Source: Anaerolineae bacterium (GTDB lineage Bacteria; Chloroflexota; Anaerolineae; Anaerolineales; Villigracilaceae). Taken from it: 7,526 nucleotides of DNA. Each line of letters opens with the position of its first letter. The first letter of the stretch is position 1. The notes below the pieces were generated by a model that saw nothing but the letters and a program-made list of their open reading frames with translations, ran no database searches and was not told where the DNA came from. Position numbers and translations under genes: made by a program. This document shows positions 1-5,187 of this stretch, in pieces. The stretch spans positions 1 to 7,526 of the forward strand of contig RFJH01000145.1 of the NCBI GenBank assembly GCA_003694975.1, written 5' to 3'.

Positions 1-76
1 CCTGCCAGTATCGAACCCTCACTTTGTGTAAGTACTTGCGACGTTCATCTACTGTCATGGGATCTGTTTCGGCCAT
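1..76 (-). CDS. Transposase / integrase-like protein, N-terminal fragment
   Basis: Only the first 25 codons lie in the window; the gene runs off the left edge. The peptide reads MAETDPMTVDERRKYLHKVR followed by VRYWQ. It resembles the N-termini of integrase-type (rve/DDE) transposases common in Chloroflexota, where a short basic segment precedes a helix-turn-helix; this recognition comes from memory of the family and is not conclusive. The ATG at 76 is chosen because GGAG lies 8 bases upstream; a second in-frame ATG at 58 is possible. The ribosome-binding site sits inside one copy of a repeat that probably belongs to the end of the element. The gene points away from glnA. The rest of the protein is needed to assign an IS family. 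Confidence 0.55.
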   Translation of the reverse strand, partial: MAETDPMTVDERRKYLHKVRVRYWQ

Positions 77-150
77 CTCGTTCACTCCGGTAACATTTTC
101 TTTTGAGTGAACGATCTTACTTCGGTAACATTTTATTTGATAGAACGCGT
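77..150. mobile_element. Probable end region of an insertion sequence
   Basis: Between the transposase start and the glnA-leader promoter are two direct copies of CGGTAACATTTT (89-100 and 124-135), 35 bases apart and each preceded by a related (g/a)(a/c)(c)tt/ctcc segment. On the minus strand they read AAAATGTTACCGRAGTRA. Repeats of this kind next to a transposase start are typical of transposase-binding sites at IS ends. The exact tip, target duplication and other end cannot be determined because the element leaves the window. Confidence 0.45.
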
Positions 151-154
151 TGAC

Positions 155-183
155 TTGACGCATTTGCCCAGGGCAGGTACAAT
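155..183 (+). promoter_or_regulatory. Sigma-70-type promoter of the ribozyme/glnA leader
   Basis: The -35 box is TTGACG (155-160) and the -10 box TACAAT (178-183), separated by exactly 17 bases. Predicted transcription start is near 190. A second, overlapping TTGACT lies at 150-155. This is the only good promoter I see upstream of glnA, and it directly abuts the probable IS end. Confidence 0.8.
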
Positions 184-210
184 CAGCGCAGTTAACAACG
201 CCATAGCGGA

Positions 211-425
211 GAAATAGCGGCTGAGCCCTGCCCGCGTGGCAGGGTGACGAGGTGGAGGTTCCTCCCCGCGAGGGGAGCGCTAACGGCCTGCGCGGCAGGC
301 CGGAAAATCGGATCGATCAGCGGATGCCTCCGGAGCCCGGTCACAGGCTCCTTTCTCCCTTCCGAAGAAGCGTCTGACCGAAAACCATCCGGTAACGGGT
401 GGGACAAGGCAGGCGCAGTGACACA
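211..425 (+). ncRNA. glmS-ribozyme-type RNA (variant), upstream of glnA
   Basis: This leader RNA has the architecture of the glucosamine-6-phosphate-activated glmS ribozyme. A 7-bp hairpin (226-232/238-244) is followed directly by TGACGAGG (245-252), which includes the position of the catalytic guanine (G246, equivalent to G40). P2.1 is GGAGG (254-258) paired with CCTCC (327-331). The core strand TCAGCGGATGCCTCC (317-331) nearly matches the canonical UCGGCGGAUGCCUCC. P3 is GGAGCC/GGCTCC (332-337/346-351), and its loop GTCAC (340-344) can pair with GTGAC (418-422) just after P4, as in the P3.1 pseudoknot. P4 is 370-376/410-416 with an inner stem (385-390/397-402), an A-rich 5' internal loop and ACAAGG on the 3' side. 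Expected cleavage is at A216/G217, where the strand reads GCGGCTGA instead of GCGCCTGA. About 50 extra bases fill L2.1. The next gene is glnA, not glmS. Homology is recognised by eye; activity is untested. Confidence 0.82.
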
Positions 426-445
426 GGCGCACTCAGAGCGCCTGT
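423..445 (+). other. Stem-loop after ribozyme pseudoknot, with a switch-like repeat
   Basis: ACAGGCGC (423-430) and GCGCCTGT (438-445) form a perfect 8-bp stem with a 7-base loop. CAGGCGC occurs twice (410-416, the 3' strand of P4, and 424-430), so GCGCCTG (438-444) could also pair with the P4 strand and dismantle P4. It therefore could link ribozyme folding to the downstream terminator. This role is inferred only from complementarity. Confidence 0.5.
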
Positions 446-472
446 CCGTGCATAGGAAGGGCGTCTTTGTTT

Positions 473-497
473 AAGCACGCCCCGGCGTGCTTTTTTT
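473..497 (+). terminator. Intrinsic terminator / attenuator between ribozyme and glnA
   Basis: AGCACGC (474-480) pairs with GCGTGCT (485-491) around a 4-base loop and is followed by a run of seven T (491-497). It lies 145 bases before the glnA start, within the transcript from the promoter at 155-183. A competing stem, GGGCGT (459-464) with ACGCCC (477-482), uses the 5' half of the terminator and could act as antiterminator. I see no separate promoter after it, so glnA expression probably needs read-through. Confidence 0.8.
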
Positions 498-641
498 GTT
501 ATCGGGAGACTATCGTGTCCGATGACTGTGTTTGCACCGGCGATATCGGCTTTGCTCTGAACCGCGAGGATCAACCGGTCACCGCGCGGGGGTGTCGCCT
601 CTCCCCCACCGGAAGCCGGAATATTTTTTGTGGAGGTTGCT
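498..641 (+). promoter_or_regulatory. glnA: Structured glnA leader with ribosome-binding site
   Basis: No gene is evident here. One hairpin pairs ATCG (501-504) and GAC (508-510) with GTC (517-519) and CGAT (520-523). A second pairs CCGGT (575-579) and GGGGG (588-592) with CCCCC (603-607) and ACCGG (608-612), followed by a further CCGG (616-619) and a run of six T (624-629). The Shine-Dalgarno GGAGG (632-636) is 5 bases before the ATG at 642 and decides that start over the in-frame GTG at 630. I found no match to the known glutamine riboswitch in this stretch. Confidence 0.5.
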
Positions 642-1976
642 ATGACCCAGAATGACCTTTTAGCCCGTGTCCGTGAGGACAACATCAAATTCATATCGCT
701 TCAATTCACCGATGTCACAGGGGCAGTGAAATCGGTGGACATGCCGGTTAACCGGTTGGAAGTGGCTCTGGATGAGGGGGTGTGGTTTGATGGTTCATCG
801 GTGGAGGGGTTCGCGCGCATCCAGGAGAGCGACATGCGCCTGGTGATTGACCCCGATACCTATGCCGTCTTGCCCTGGACACCGGAGGAGCGCCGACGGG
901 CGCGCGTCTTTTGCGATATCTACATGCCCGATGGCAGGCCGTTCGAGGGCGATCCGCGCGGCACACTCAAGCGAATGCTGGCAAAGATCGCCGAACGCGG
1001 CTGGGTATATAACGTTGGCCCTGAGCCGGAGTTCTTCCTCTTCAGGCGGAACGGCGAGCGCACTCACCCCGTGCCACACGATGTGGGTAGTTACTTCGAT
1101 TTTTCTGCCGATGATGAGGCAGTACGTGTGCGCACAGAGTTGATGGATGCTCTCAACAGCATGGGGCTGGAGGTGGAGGTTGGACATCACGAAGTGGCGC
1201 TGGGACAGCATGAAATTGACTTTCGCTTCGCGGATGCGTTGCGCACGGCGGATAATGTGCTCACCCTGAAGTACACGGTCAAGGCGATTGCAGCCCAGCA
1301 CGGTTTGATCGCCTCATTTATGCCCAAGCCTGTCTTTGGCATCAACGGTTCGGGAATGCACTGCCATCAGTCGCTATTCGATGCTCAAGGGAACAATCTT
1401 TTCTTCGACCCCGATGACGAGTACAAACTCTCTCGTATCGCCTATGGTTTCATCGCGGGGCAATTGGCGCACGCGCGGGCGATGGCTGCCGTGGTCGCAC
1501 CGACGGTGAATTCCTACAAACGGTTGGTGCCCGGTTATGAAGCGCCGGTTTATATTTGCTGGGCGCAGATCAACCGCTCGGCGTTGATCCGTATCCCCCG
1601 TTACACCGAGGGACGTCACAAGTCCACACGTGCCGAACTGCGCTTCCCGGACCCATCTTCTAACCCTTATCTGGCGTTCACGGTCATGCTGGCCGCCGCC
1701 CTGGATGGCATTGACAGAGGGCTGACGCCTCCACCACCTCTCAACAACGTGAACATCTATCACCTGACCGAAGAGGAACGCGAGACGATGCACATTGCCG
1801 AACTCCCCGGCTCTCTGACCGAGGCGCTGCGCGAATTGGAAGGGGATGAGGTTCTCAAAGATGCACTTGGTGCGACGACGTACGAAGCGTTCCGGCGCGC
1901 CAAATGGGCGGAGGTGGAAGAGTATCGTATGAAAGTGACCGATTGGGAAGTGGAGCGTTACCTGGAAGTGGCGTGA
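642..1976 (+). CDS. glnA: Glutamine synthetase, type I-alpha
   Basis: Makes glutamine from glutamate, ammonia and ATP in the cytoplasm, normally as a dodecamer. The 444-residue length is that of GSI-alpha enzymes. Visible motifs are WFDGSSVEGF (48-57), the metal-binding GPEPEFF (E128, E130), HHEVALGQHEIDFRF (E184, E191), FMPKPVFGINGSGMHCH (H240) and the glutamate/ATP-site regions NSYKRLVPGYEAP and ELRFPDPSSNPYL. The adenylylation-loop tyrosine context of GSI-beta enzymes is absent; the segment reads NIYHLTEEERETM as in GSI-alpha, so control by adenylylation is not expected. R59 in EGFARIQESDM corresponds to the arginine involved in feedback inhibition in Bacillus enzymes (family knowledge). 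The EVALGQ segment has Leu where Pro is usual. ATG 642 has GGAGG 5 bases upstream. Control is likely through the glmS-type RNA and terminator in its leader; no GlnR-type operator was recognised. Confidence 0.96.
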   Translation: MTQNDLLARVREDNIKFISLQFTDVTGAVKSVDMPVNRLEVALDEGVWFDGSSVEGFARIQESDMRLVIDPDTYAVLPWTPEERRRARVFCDIYMPDGRPFEGDPRGTLKRMLAKIAERGWVYNVGPEPEFFLFRRNGERTHPVPHDVGSYFDFSADDEAVRVRTELMDALNSMGLEVEVGHHEVALGQHEIDFRFADALRTADNVLTLKYTVKAIAAQHGLIASFMPKPVFGINGSGMHCHQSLFDAQGNNLFFDPDDEYKLSRIAYGFIAGQLAHARAMAAVVAPTVNSYKRLVPGYEAPVYICWAQINRSALIRIPRYTEGRHKSTRAELRFPDPSSNPYLAFTVMLAAALDGIDRGLTPPPPLNNVNIYHLTEEERETMHIAELPGSLTEALRELEGDEVLKDALGATTYEAFRRAKWAEVEEYRMKVTDWEVERYLEVA

Positions 1977-1988
1977 GAGAACAGCGGT

Positions 1989-2030
1989 GGCGAGGGCGGG
2001 TGAGCGCCTTCATTGCCGCCTGCCCTCGCC
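1989..2030. terminator. Shared hairpin between convergent glnA and yhhQ
   Basis: GGCGAGGGCGGGTG (1989-2002) pairs with CGCCTGCCCTCGCC (2017-2030) over 14 positions including two G-T pairs, with a 14-base loop. It lies 12 bases after the glnA stop and 4 bases after the stop of the convergent transporter gene. It lacks a T run on either side, so it may stop transcription weakly or serve mainly as a protective 3' end for both mRNAs. Confidence 0.6.
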
Positions 2031-2034
2031 AGGG

Positions 2035-2727
2035 CTAGGCCGCTGTCGTTTCCTCAACCGGCGTGACGTAGATGAGCGGCAGGCTGACCAGGGTGATGCC
2101 GTATTTCAAGAGCAGGTTGAAGACGAAAATCTGCCATATCACGCCCCAGGGCAGTGTCCAGCCGAAGGCGCCCACGGCGAAGATGATGTTGTCCACCGGT
2201 ACGCTGACACTGTTGCTGACCAGGACGCGCGCCCATTGGTAACGGCGCGTGATCCGCGTCACCCACCAGTGGTAGATTTCAGTGTCGGTCAGTTCGCTGA
2301 AGACCTCGGCCACGATGGAGGCGATCACGATGCGCCAGACGGGGGAGAGGATGGCGGCGAATTCTTTCCCCAGTCCCCAGGAGGGGTCGCTGGGCACGCT
2401 GGCGACCCACATCAGGTAGGCGGCCATGAGCAGGTTGATGACCCCGGCGCTGACGATGAGCACCTGAGCGTTGCGCTTCCCCACCACTTTGTGCACCACG
2501 TCTCGCAGGGTGAAGGTGATGGGGTAGATGAAGGTGCCCATGTCTACGGCCAGGCCGGCGACGATACCGATTTTCAAACTGGCGATATCCGAAAGCATCT
2601 GGGCGGCGATGTAGGCCGCCACGACCAGCACGGCGACGGTAGGGACGGCGGAGGGTAGGGCTTTGCCTCGTCCCTCCGCCCGGGCGCGCCGTTGCGCGCC
2701 GGCAATTTCAAGGGTGGTTTCTTTCAT
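2035..2727 (-). CDS. yhhQ: Queuosine precursor transporter, YhhQ/VUT family (DUF165)
   Basis: Predicted inner-membrane transporter of 230 residues that takes up 7-deazaguanine precursors of queuosine (preQ0/preQ1 or queuine). A polar, basic N-terminal tail (1-25) precedes about six hydrophobic segments, roughly 29-48, 53-75, 88-110, 122-143, 165-190 and 196-220. Family-typical stretches are YPITFTLRDVVHKVVGK (68-84), SELTDTEIYHW (144-154) and a SNSVSVPVDNIIF region (171-183). Such ORFs are often annotated as queuosine precursor transporter. ATG 2727 has AGGAG 7 bases upstream, and that ribosome-binding site is the 3' end of a preQ1-I riboswitch, which independently supports the substrate assignment. 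It is monocistronic as far as can be seen: it converges on glnA and is separated from the upstream ttuA gene by 414 bases. Confidence 0.92.
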   Translation of the reverse strand: MKETTLEIAGAQRRARAEGRGKALPSAVPTVAVLVVAAYIAAQMLSDIASLKIGIVAGLAVDMGTFIYPITFTLRDVVHKVVGKRNAQVLIVSAGVINLLMAAYLMWVASVPSDPSWGLGKEFAAILSPVWRIVIASIVAEVFSELTDTEIYHWWVTRITRRYQWARVLVSNSVSVPVDNIIFAVGAFGWTLPWGVIWQIFVFNLLLKYGITLVSLPLIYVTPVEETTAA

Positions 2728-2734
2728 GATTACG

Positions 2735-2771
2735 CTCCTATGTTTTGGTAAGGCGGGAACTGCGACCGCCG
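2735..2771 (-). promoter_or_regulatory. preQ1-I riboswitch controlling yhhQ translation
   Basis: On the minus strand P1 is GGCGG (2770-2766) paired with CCGCC (2756-2752). Loop 1 reads TCGCAGTTC (2765-2757), and the 3' tail TTACCAAAACA (2751-2741) leads into AGGAG (2739-2735), the Shine-Dalgarno sequence of the transporter. This closely matches the Thermoanaerobacter preQ1-I aptamer, which has a UCGCAG loop, a UUAACAAAACA tail and a terminal AAGG. P2 would pair UCC around 2758-2756 with GGA of the Shine-Dalgarno, so ligand binding should hide it and lower transporter synthesis. Recognised by eye. Confidence 0.88.
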
Positions 2772-3141
2772 GAGGTGTTTTATTTTCGCGCCAAGCGGAG
2801 AGCGCGAACGGGGTGAGTGCTCAATGTAGCGCAAGGCTTCACCTTGCGAACAAGCCGGAGGCTTGTCCCTCTACCGCGCTTCGACTACGCGCCCTACGGG
2901 CGCTCCGCTCAGCGCGAATCATCGCGTCGAGCGACGTGTCGGGTAATGAACCGCGCTCTCCGAGTGGCCGCGAAGCGGCTGTACCGAGGAGCACCCCTCG
3001 ATACGAACCTGGGGTGCTATTCGGGGCGTGAGCGCCTCGGCTGTGCTCGCTCCGCCCAGCGAGGGGACGGGATGAATCCCATCCCATAACCCGCCCAGGT
3101 GTTAAAAGCGGCCCGGAGGGGCATTGAGGGGCTCAGTACGC
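2772..3141. repeat. Gene-free region built of short inverted repeats
   Basis: No convincing gene is seen. The stretch holds a series of small hairpins: TTCGCGC/GCGCGAA (2785-2791/2802-2808), GCAAGG/CCTTGC (2831-2836/2842-2847), CAAGCC/GGCTTG (2851-2856/2860-2865), GCGCCC/GGGCGC (2889-2894/2898-2903), GCCGC/GCGGC (2967-2971/2975-2979), AGCACCCC/GGGGTGCT (2990-2997/3011-3018) and GGGATG/CATCCC (3069-3074/3080-3085). Several have loops of only 3-5 bases. This resembles REP-like intergenic repeats. The last hairpins lie just past the stop of ttuA on the minus strand and could form its 3' end, but none has a clear T run. Confidence 0.6.
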
Positions 3142-4089
3142 CTATCCTCGCACCGCGCCCTTCGCTTCACTCGAGGCGCGCTCGATCAGCCGACAGAAGG
3201 CACACAGGCCCGGTGCCGAGGTCAACTGACCGCAGCGAGGGCAGGCGTCCAGCGCTTGTTGCACATCCTCTTGGGGGGCGAAGAGACCTTCCTCCTTCGC
3301 TCGCAGGAAGGAGAGGTAGAACGACAACTTGGCTCCAGGGCGCTTCGCCTCCAGTTGATTGAGCATCTCTTTGTAGTAAATCGAGGTCGCGCCGATGGCG
3401 AAAGGACATTCGTCATAGATGTACTGAATGCCGCGCAGCAGGGCGTAGGCGGCCATCTCGCGCTCGTAGAAACGGCACAGCGGCTTGACCTTGCGCGCCA
3501 GGCCGGGCGATTCGGGGAGCACTGGCCCCTGTCGCAGAAGATATTCCACCTGCCAGTTCAGTGTGTTGCCGAAGAGGACGGCGGCCTCATCATCCAGGTT
3601 GTGGCCGGTCGCCAGGACGTCATAGCCCAGGTCACGGGCGATGCGGTTCATCTCGTGACGTTTGACCAGGCCGCAGACGGAGCAGGGCTTTCCTTTGCCG
3701 CGACGGTCGCTTCGGGCGAGTTCCGGGATCGAAGCGCCGTACTCCCGCGCGATGTCCACGATGTGAAGCGTCAGACCGCGCGCTTCGGCGAAGGCCTCGC
3801 ACAGGCGTTGGGACTCGGCGGAGTAGGCGATGCCCTCGTCGATGCCCAGGGCGATGTAGAGACCGTCTGCCTGGTAGCCGAGCCGCCACAGGATGTCCCA
3901 CAAGGAAAGCGAGTCCTTGCCGCCCGAGACGGCGACCAGGACGCGCTCCTGGGGGGTGAACATGCGGTACTTCTTGATGAAGCGCGCCGTCTGTTCGGGC
4001 AGCCACTCCAGGTAGTGTTCTTTGCACAGCGCCAGTTTGTGATGGCGCATGTTGATGGCGGCTTTCTGACCGCACTTGCGACATTTCAT
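3142..4089 (-). CDS. ttuA: tRNA-5-methyluridine(54) 2-sulfurtransferase TtuA
   Basis: Predicted 315-residue enzyme that adenylates U54/m5U54 in the T-loop of tRNA and replaces its 2-oxygen with sulfur, a modification that stabilises tRNA at high temperature. An N-terminal zinc site is formed by C3, C6, C22 and H25. The PP-loop ATPase motif SGGKDS is at 55-60 and the ATGHNLDDEA motif at 160-169. C136, C139 (PCSVC) and C228 (ECPF) match the three ligands of the [4Fe-4S] cluster in TtuA. A second zinc finger at the C-terminus uses C283, C286, C296 and C299. The ATG overlaps the stop of the upstream ubiquitin-like gene by 4 bases (ATGA), so translation is probably coupled. That partner supports TtuA rather than the related TtcA (s2C32), which works without a ubiquitin-like sulfur donor. 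It is the last gene of the tRNA-Leu/tig operon. Confidence 0.92.
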   Translation of the reverse strand: MKCRKCGQKAAINMRHHKLALCKEHYLEWLPEQTARFIKKYRMFTPQERVLVAVSGGKDSLSLWDILWRLGYQADGLYIALGIDEGIAYSAESQRLCEAFAEARGLTLHIVDIAREYGASIPELARSDRRGKGKPCSVCGLVKRHEMNRIARDLGYDVLATGHNLDDEAAVLFGNTLNWQVEYLLRQGPVLPESPGLARKVKPLCRFYEREMAAYALLRGIQYIYDECPFAIGATSIYYKEMLNQLEAKRPGAKLSFYLSFLRAKEEGLFAPQEDVQQALDACPRCGQLTSAPGLCAFCRLIERASSEAKGAVRG

Positions 4090-4280
4090 CGGCCACCTGA
4101 GATGACGGCAATGAGTTTGATGACATCGCCCTCTTTGAGCACTTCGTCTTCGGTAATCATCTCGCCTTCGCGAGTGGCGATGACCGATTCGGGCAGGATG
4201 CCGACTTTCTTCAAGGCTTTCAAGAGGGTGATGCCCGCTTCGACTTCGTATTCCTTATCTCGCAGGATGAGTTTGACCAT
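4086..4280 (-). CDS. ttuB: Ubiquitin-like sulfur carrier, TtuB/MoaD/ThiS type
   Basis: Small beta-grasp protein of 64 residues, expected to carry sulfur as a C-terminal thiocarboxylate and hand it to TtuA. It has the usual pattern: an N-terminal beta hairpin (KLILRDKEYEVEAG), a central helix (TLLKALKKVGI), a further strand and the end GDVIKLIAVISGGR. The diglycine is present (62-63) but is followed by Arg64, whereas sulfur carriers normally end in Gly-Gly so that an E1-like enzyme can activate them; an activating enzyme is not in the window. The ATG at 4280 is preferred because the fold begins there; a longer in-frame reading from 4340 overlaps the preceding gene. No clear Shine-Dalgarno is seen, and the start lies 13 bases after the preceding stop, suggesting coupled translation. 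The symbol is by context with ttuA; MoaD- or ThiS-like roles are possible. Confidence 0.85.
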   Translation of the reverse strand: MVKLILRDKEYEVEAGITLLKALKKVGILPESVIATREGEMITEDEVLKEGDVIKLIAVISGGR

Positions 4281-4293
4281 AGCAATTGACGGG

Positions 4294-5169
4294 TTATCCG
4301 GCGAATTTACGCAGGATGTATTCCAGGACGGGGCGGTCAATCCAGCCCGCGTCGGGGTCGGAGCGCTCTTCGAAGTTCTCGTTGCCCAGGAAGGCGCGCA
4401 GCGCGGCGCGCGTGGTCTCGTCGTACTCTCCGGTGACCGGGCTGTAGTAGCCCAGGCCGTCCATGATGGTTTGTAGTTTCTTGAGGAGGTCTGTTTCGCC
4501 TTTCAGATGGACGCGTTCGCTCTCGGGGCTTTTGCCGAAGTAGAGGTGGTGTAATTCGAGCAGTTCGCCCAATTGTGGAAGGGGATCAATGTGATTGTCC
4601 ACGCGGTAGTCAATCCAGCGGTCGTTGAAGCCACCGTAGCCGCCTTTTGGCTTGACGACATAGATGGCCGCGCTTTGCTTGCCGCGTCGGTCGCCGCCGG
4701 CACGGTCGCCTGCCAGGAGGGCGGCGAAGAGGCGGCTGGGGAGATCGCCTTCGGTGTGGAGGAAGGCATCTTCCATGGCTTCGACCACATTTGCGCCGAC
4801 CAGGATGTTGCCCTGGATGGCGTATCCGGGGCCGGTGCGCCCGCCGGCCCACTCGTGGCACTCTTTGCCCGTGAAGGTGGCGGCGCGCCCTTGCGCATCG
4901 ACCAGGCCGACCTGACGCAGTTCGCGTTCGGGGTCTTCGGCGAGGAGGCGCTCCAGGGTCTCTTCGGCGGAGAGACCCTGCGCCATCATCTCCAGGCCGC
5001 GCGGGCCGAAGGAGGTGTTGGCGTAGGATTGGGTCGCCACGGCGCCGACTCCGGCCTGTGCCCAGGGCACGACCGCGCCGACGGCGGGGAACTTCGAGGC
5101 CACGGCGACCCCCCAGGCCTGCTCTTCCAGGTCACAGGCGACGATGGAGAATGTCGAGAGTTGGTACAT
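4294..5169 (-). CDS. DUF1028 putative Ntn-hydrolase with C-terminal peptidoglycan-binding-like domain
   Basis: The 291-residue protein has a DUF1028 domain at about 5-210, recognisable from TFSIVACD (6-13), WGVAVASKFPAVGAVVPWAQAGVGAVATQ (19-47) and the GPGYAIQGNILVG region (113-125). DUF1028 proteins share the Ntn-hydrolase fold of proteasome subunits, but their reaction is not established. The C-terminal 220-291 part (LKKLQTIMDGLGYY, TGEYDETTRAALRAF) is the small peptidoglycan-binding-type domain that often accompanies DUF1028. No signal peptide is seen. ATG 5169 has AGGAG 5 bases upstream; the frame stays open further upstream but into clpP. Many family members begin Met-Thr-Phe-Ser-Ile, placing Thr at the N-terminus after Met removal; here Thr6 is preceded by YQLS, so use of a Thr nucleophile would require removal of these residues. 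It sits between clpP and ttuB in one operon, so a proteolytic or amidohydrolase role is conceivable but unproven. Confidence 0.88.
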   Translation of the reverse strand: MYQLSTFSIVACDLEEQAWGVAVASKFPAVGAVVPWAQAGVGAVATQSYANTSFGPRGLEMMAQGLSAEETLERLLAEDPERELRQVGLVDAQGRAATFTGKECHEWAGGRTGPGYAIQGNILVGANVVEAMEDAFLHTEGDLPSRLFAALLAGDRAGGDRRGKQSAAIYVVKPKGGYGGFNDRWIDYRVDNHIDPLPQLGELLELHHLYFGKSPESERVHLKGETDLLKKLQTIMDGLGYYSPVTGEYDETTRAALRAFLGNENFEERSDPDAGWIDRPVLEYILRKFAG

Positions 5170-5187
5170 GGCATCTCCTGAGGACGC

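Noticed and set aside
190..500. RNase P RNA, tmRNA, SRP RNA, 6S RNA or T-box leader as identity of the structured RNA
   Set aside because: Their signatures (for example GGAAAGTCC of RNase P, GGAAGGAAGCAG of SRP RNA, GGTGGNACCGCG of T-box) are absent, whereas several glmS-ribozyme elements occur in the right order.
498..641. Glutamine riboswitch (glnA RNA motif) before glnA
   Set aside because: The motif known from cyanobacteria has conserved segments that I do not see in this stretch.
630..641. Upstream GTG start of glnA at 630
   Set aside because: It lies at and before the Shine-Dalgarno GGAGG, which correctly serves the ATG at 642, and the MTQNDLL start matches family length.
244..655. 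Several small open frames across the leader, both strands
   Set aside because: They cross the ribozyme helices and the terminator, lack ribosome-binding sites and show no protein-like composition; RNA structure explains the sequence better.
1987..2658. Open frame of 223 codons on the plus strand after glnA
   Set aside because: Antisense to yhhQ; its product is a low-complexity Asp/His/Gly-rich sequence typical of a shadow frame.
2728..3141. CRISPR array
   Set aside because: The hairpins differ in sequence and spacing, so there is no regular direct repeat with unique spacers.
3124..4476. Long open frame of 450 codons on the plus strand
   Set aside because: It is antisense to ttuA and ttuB and the end of the DUF1028 gene, which have clear family motifs; the plus-strand product has no recognisable domain and arises from the codon bias of GC-rich genes.
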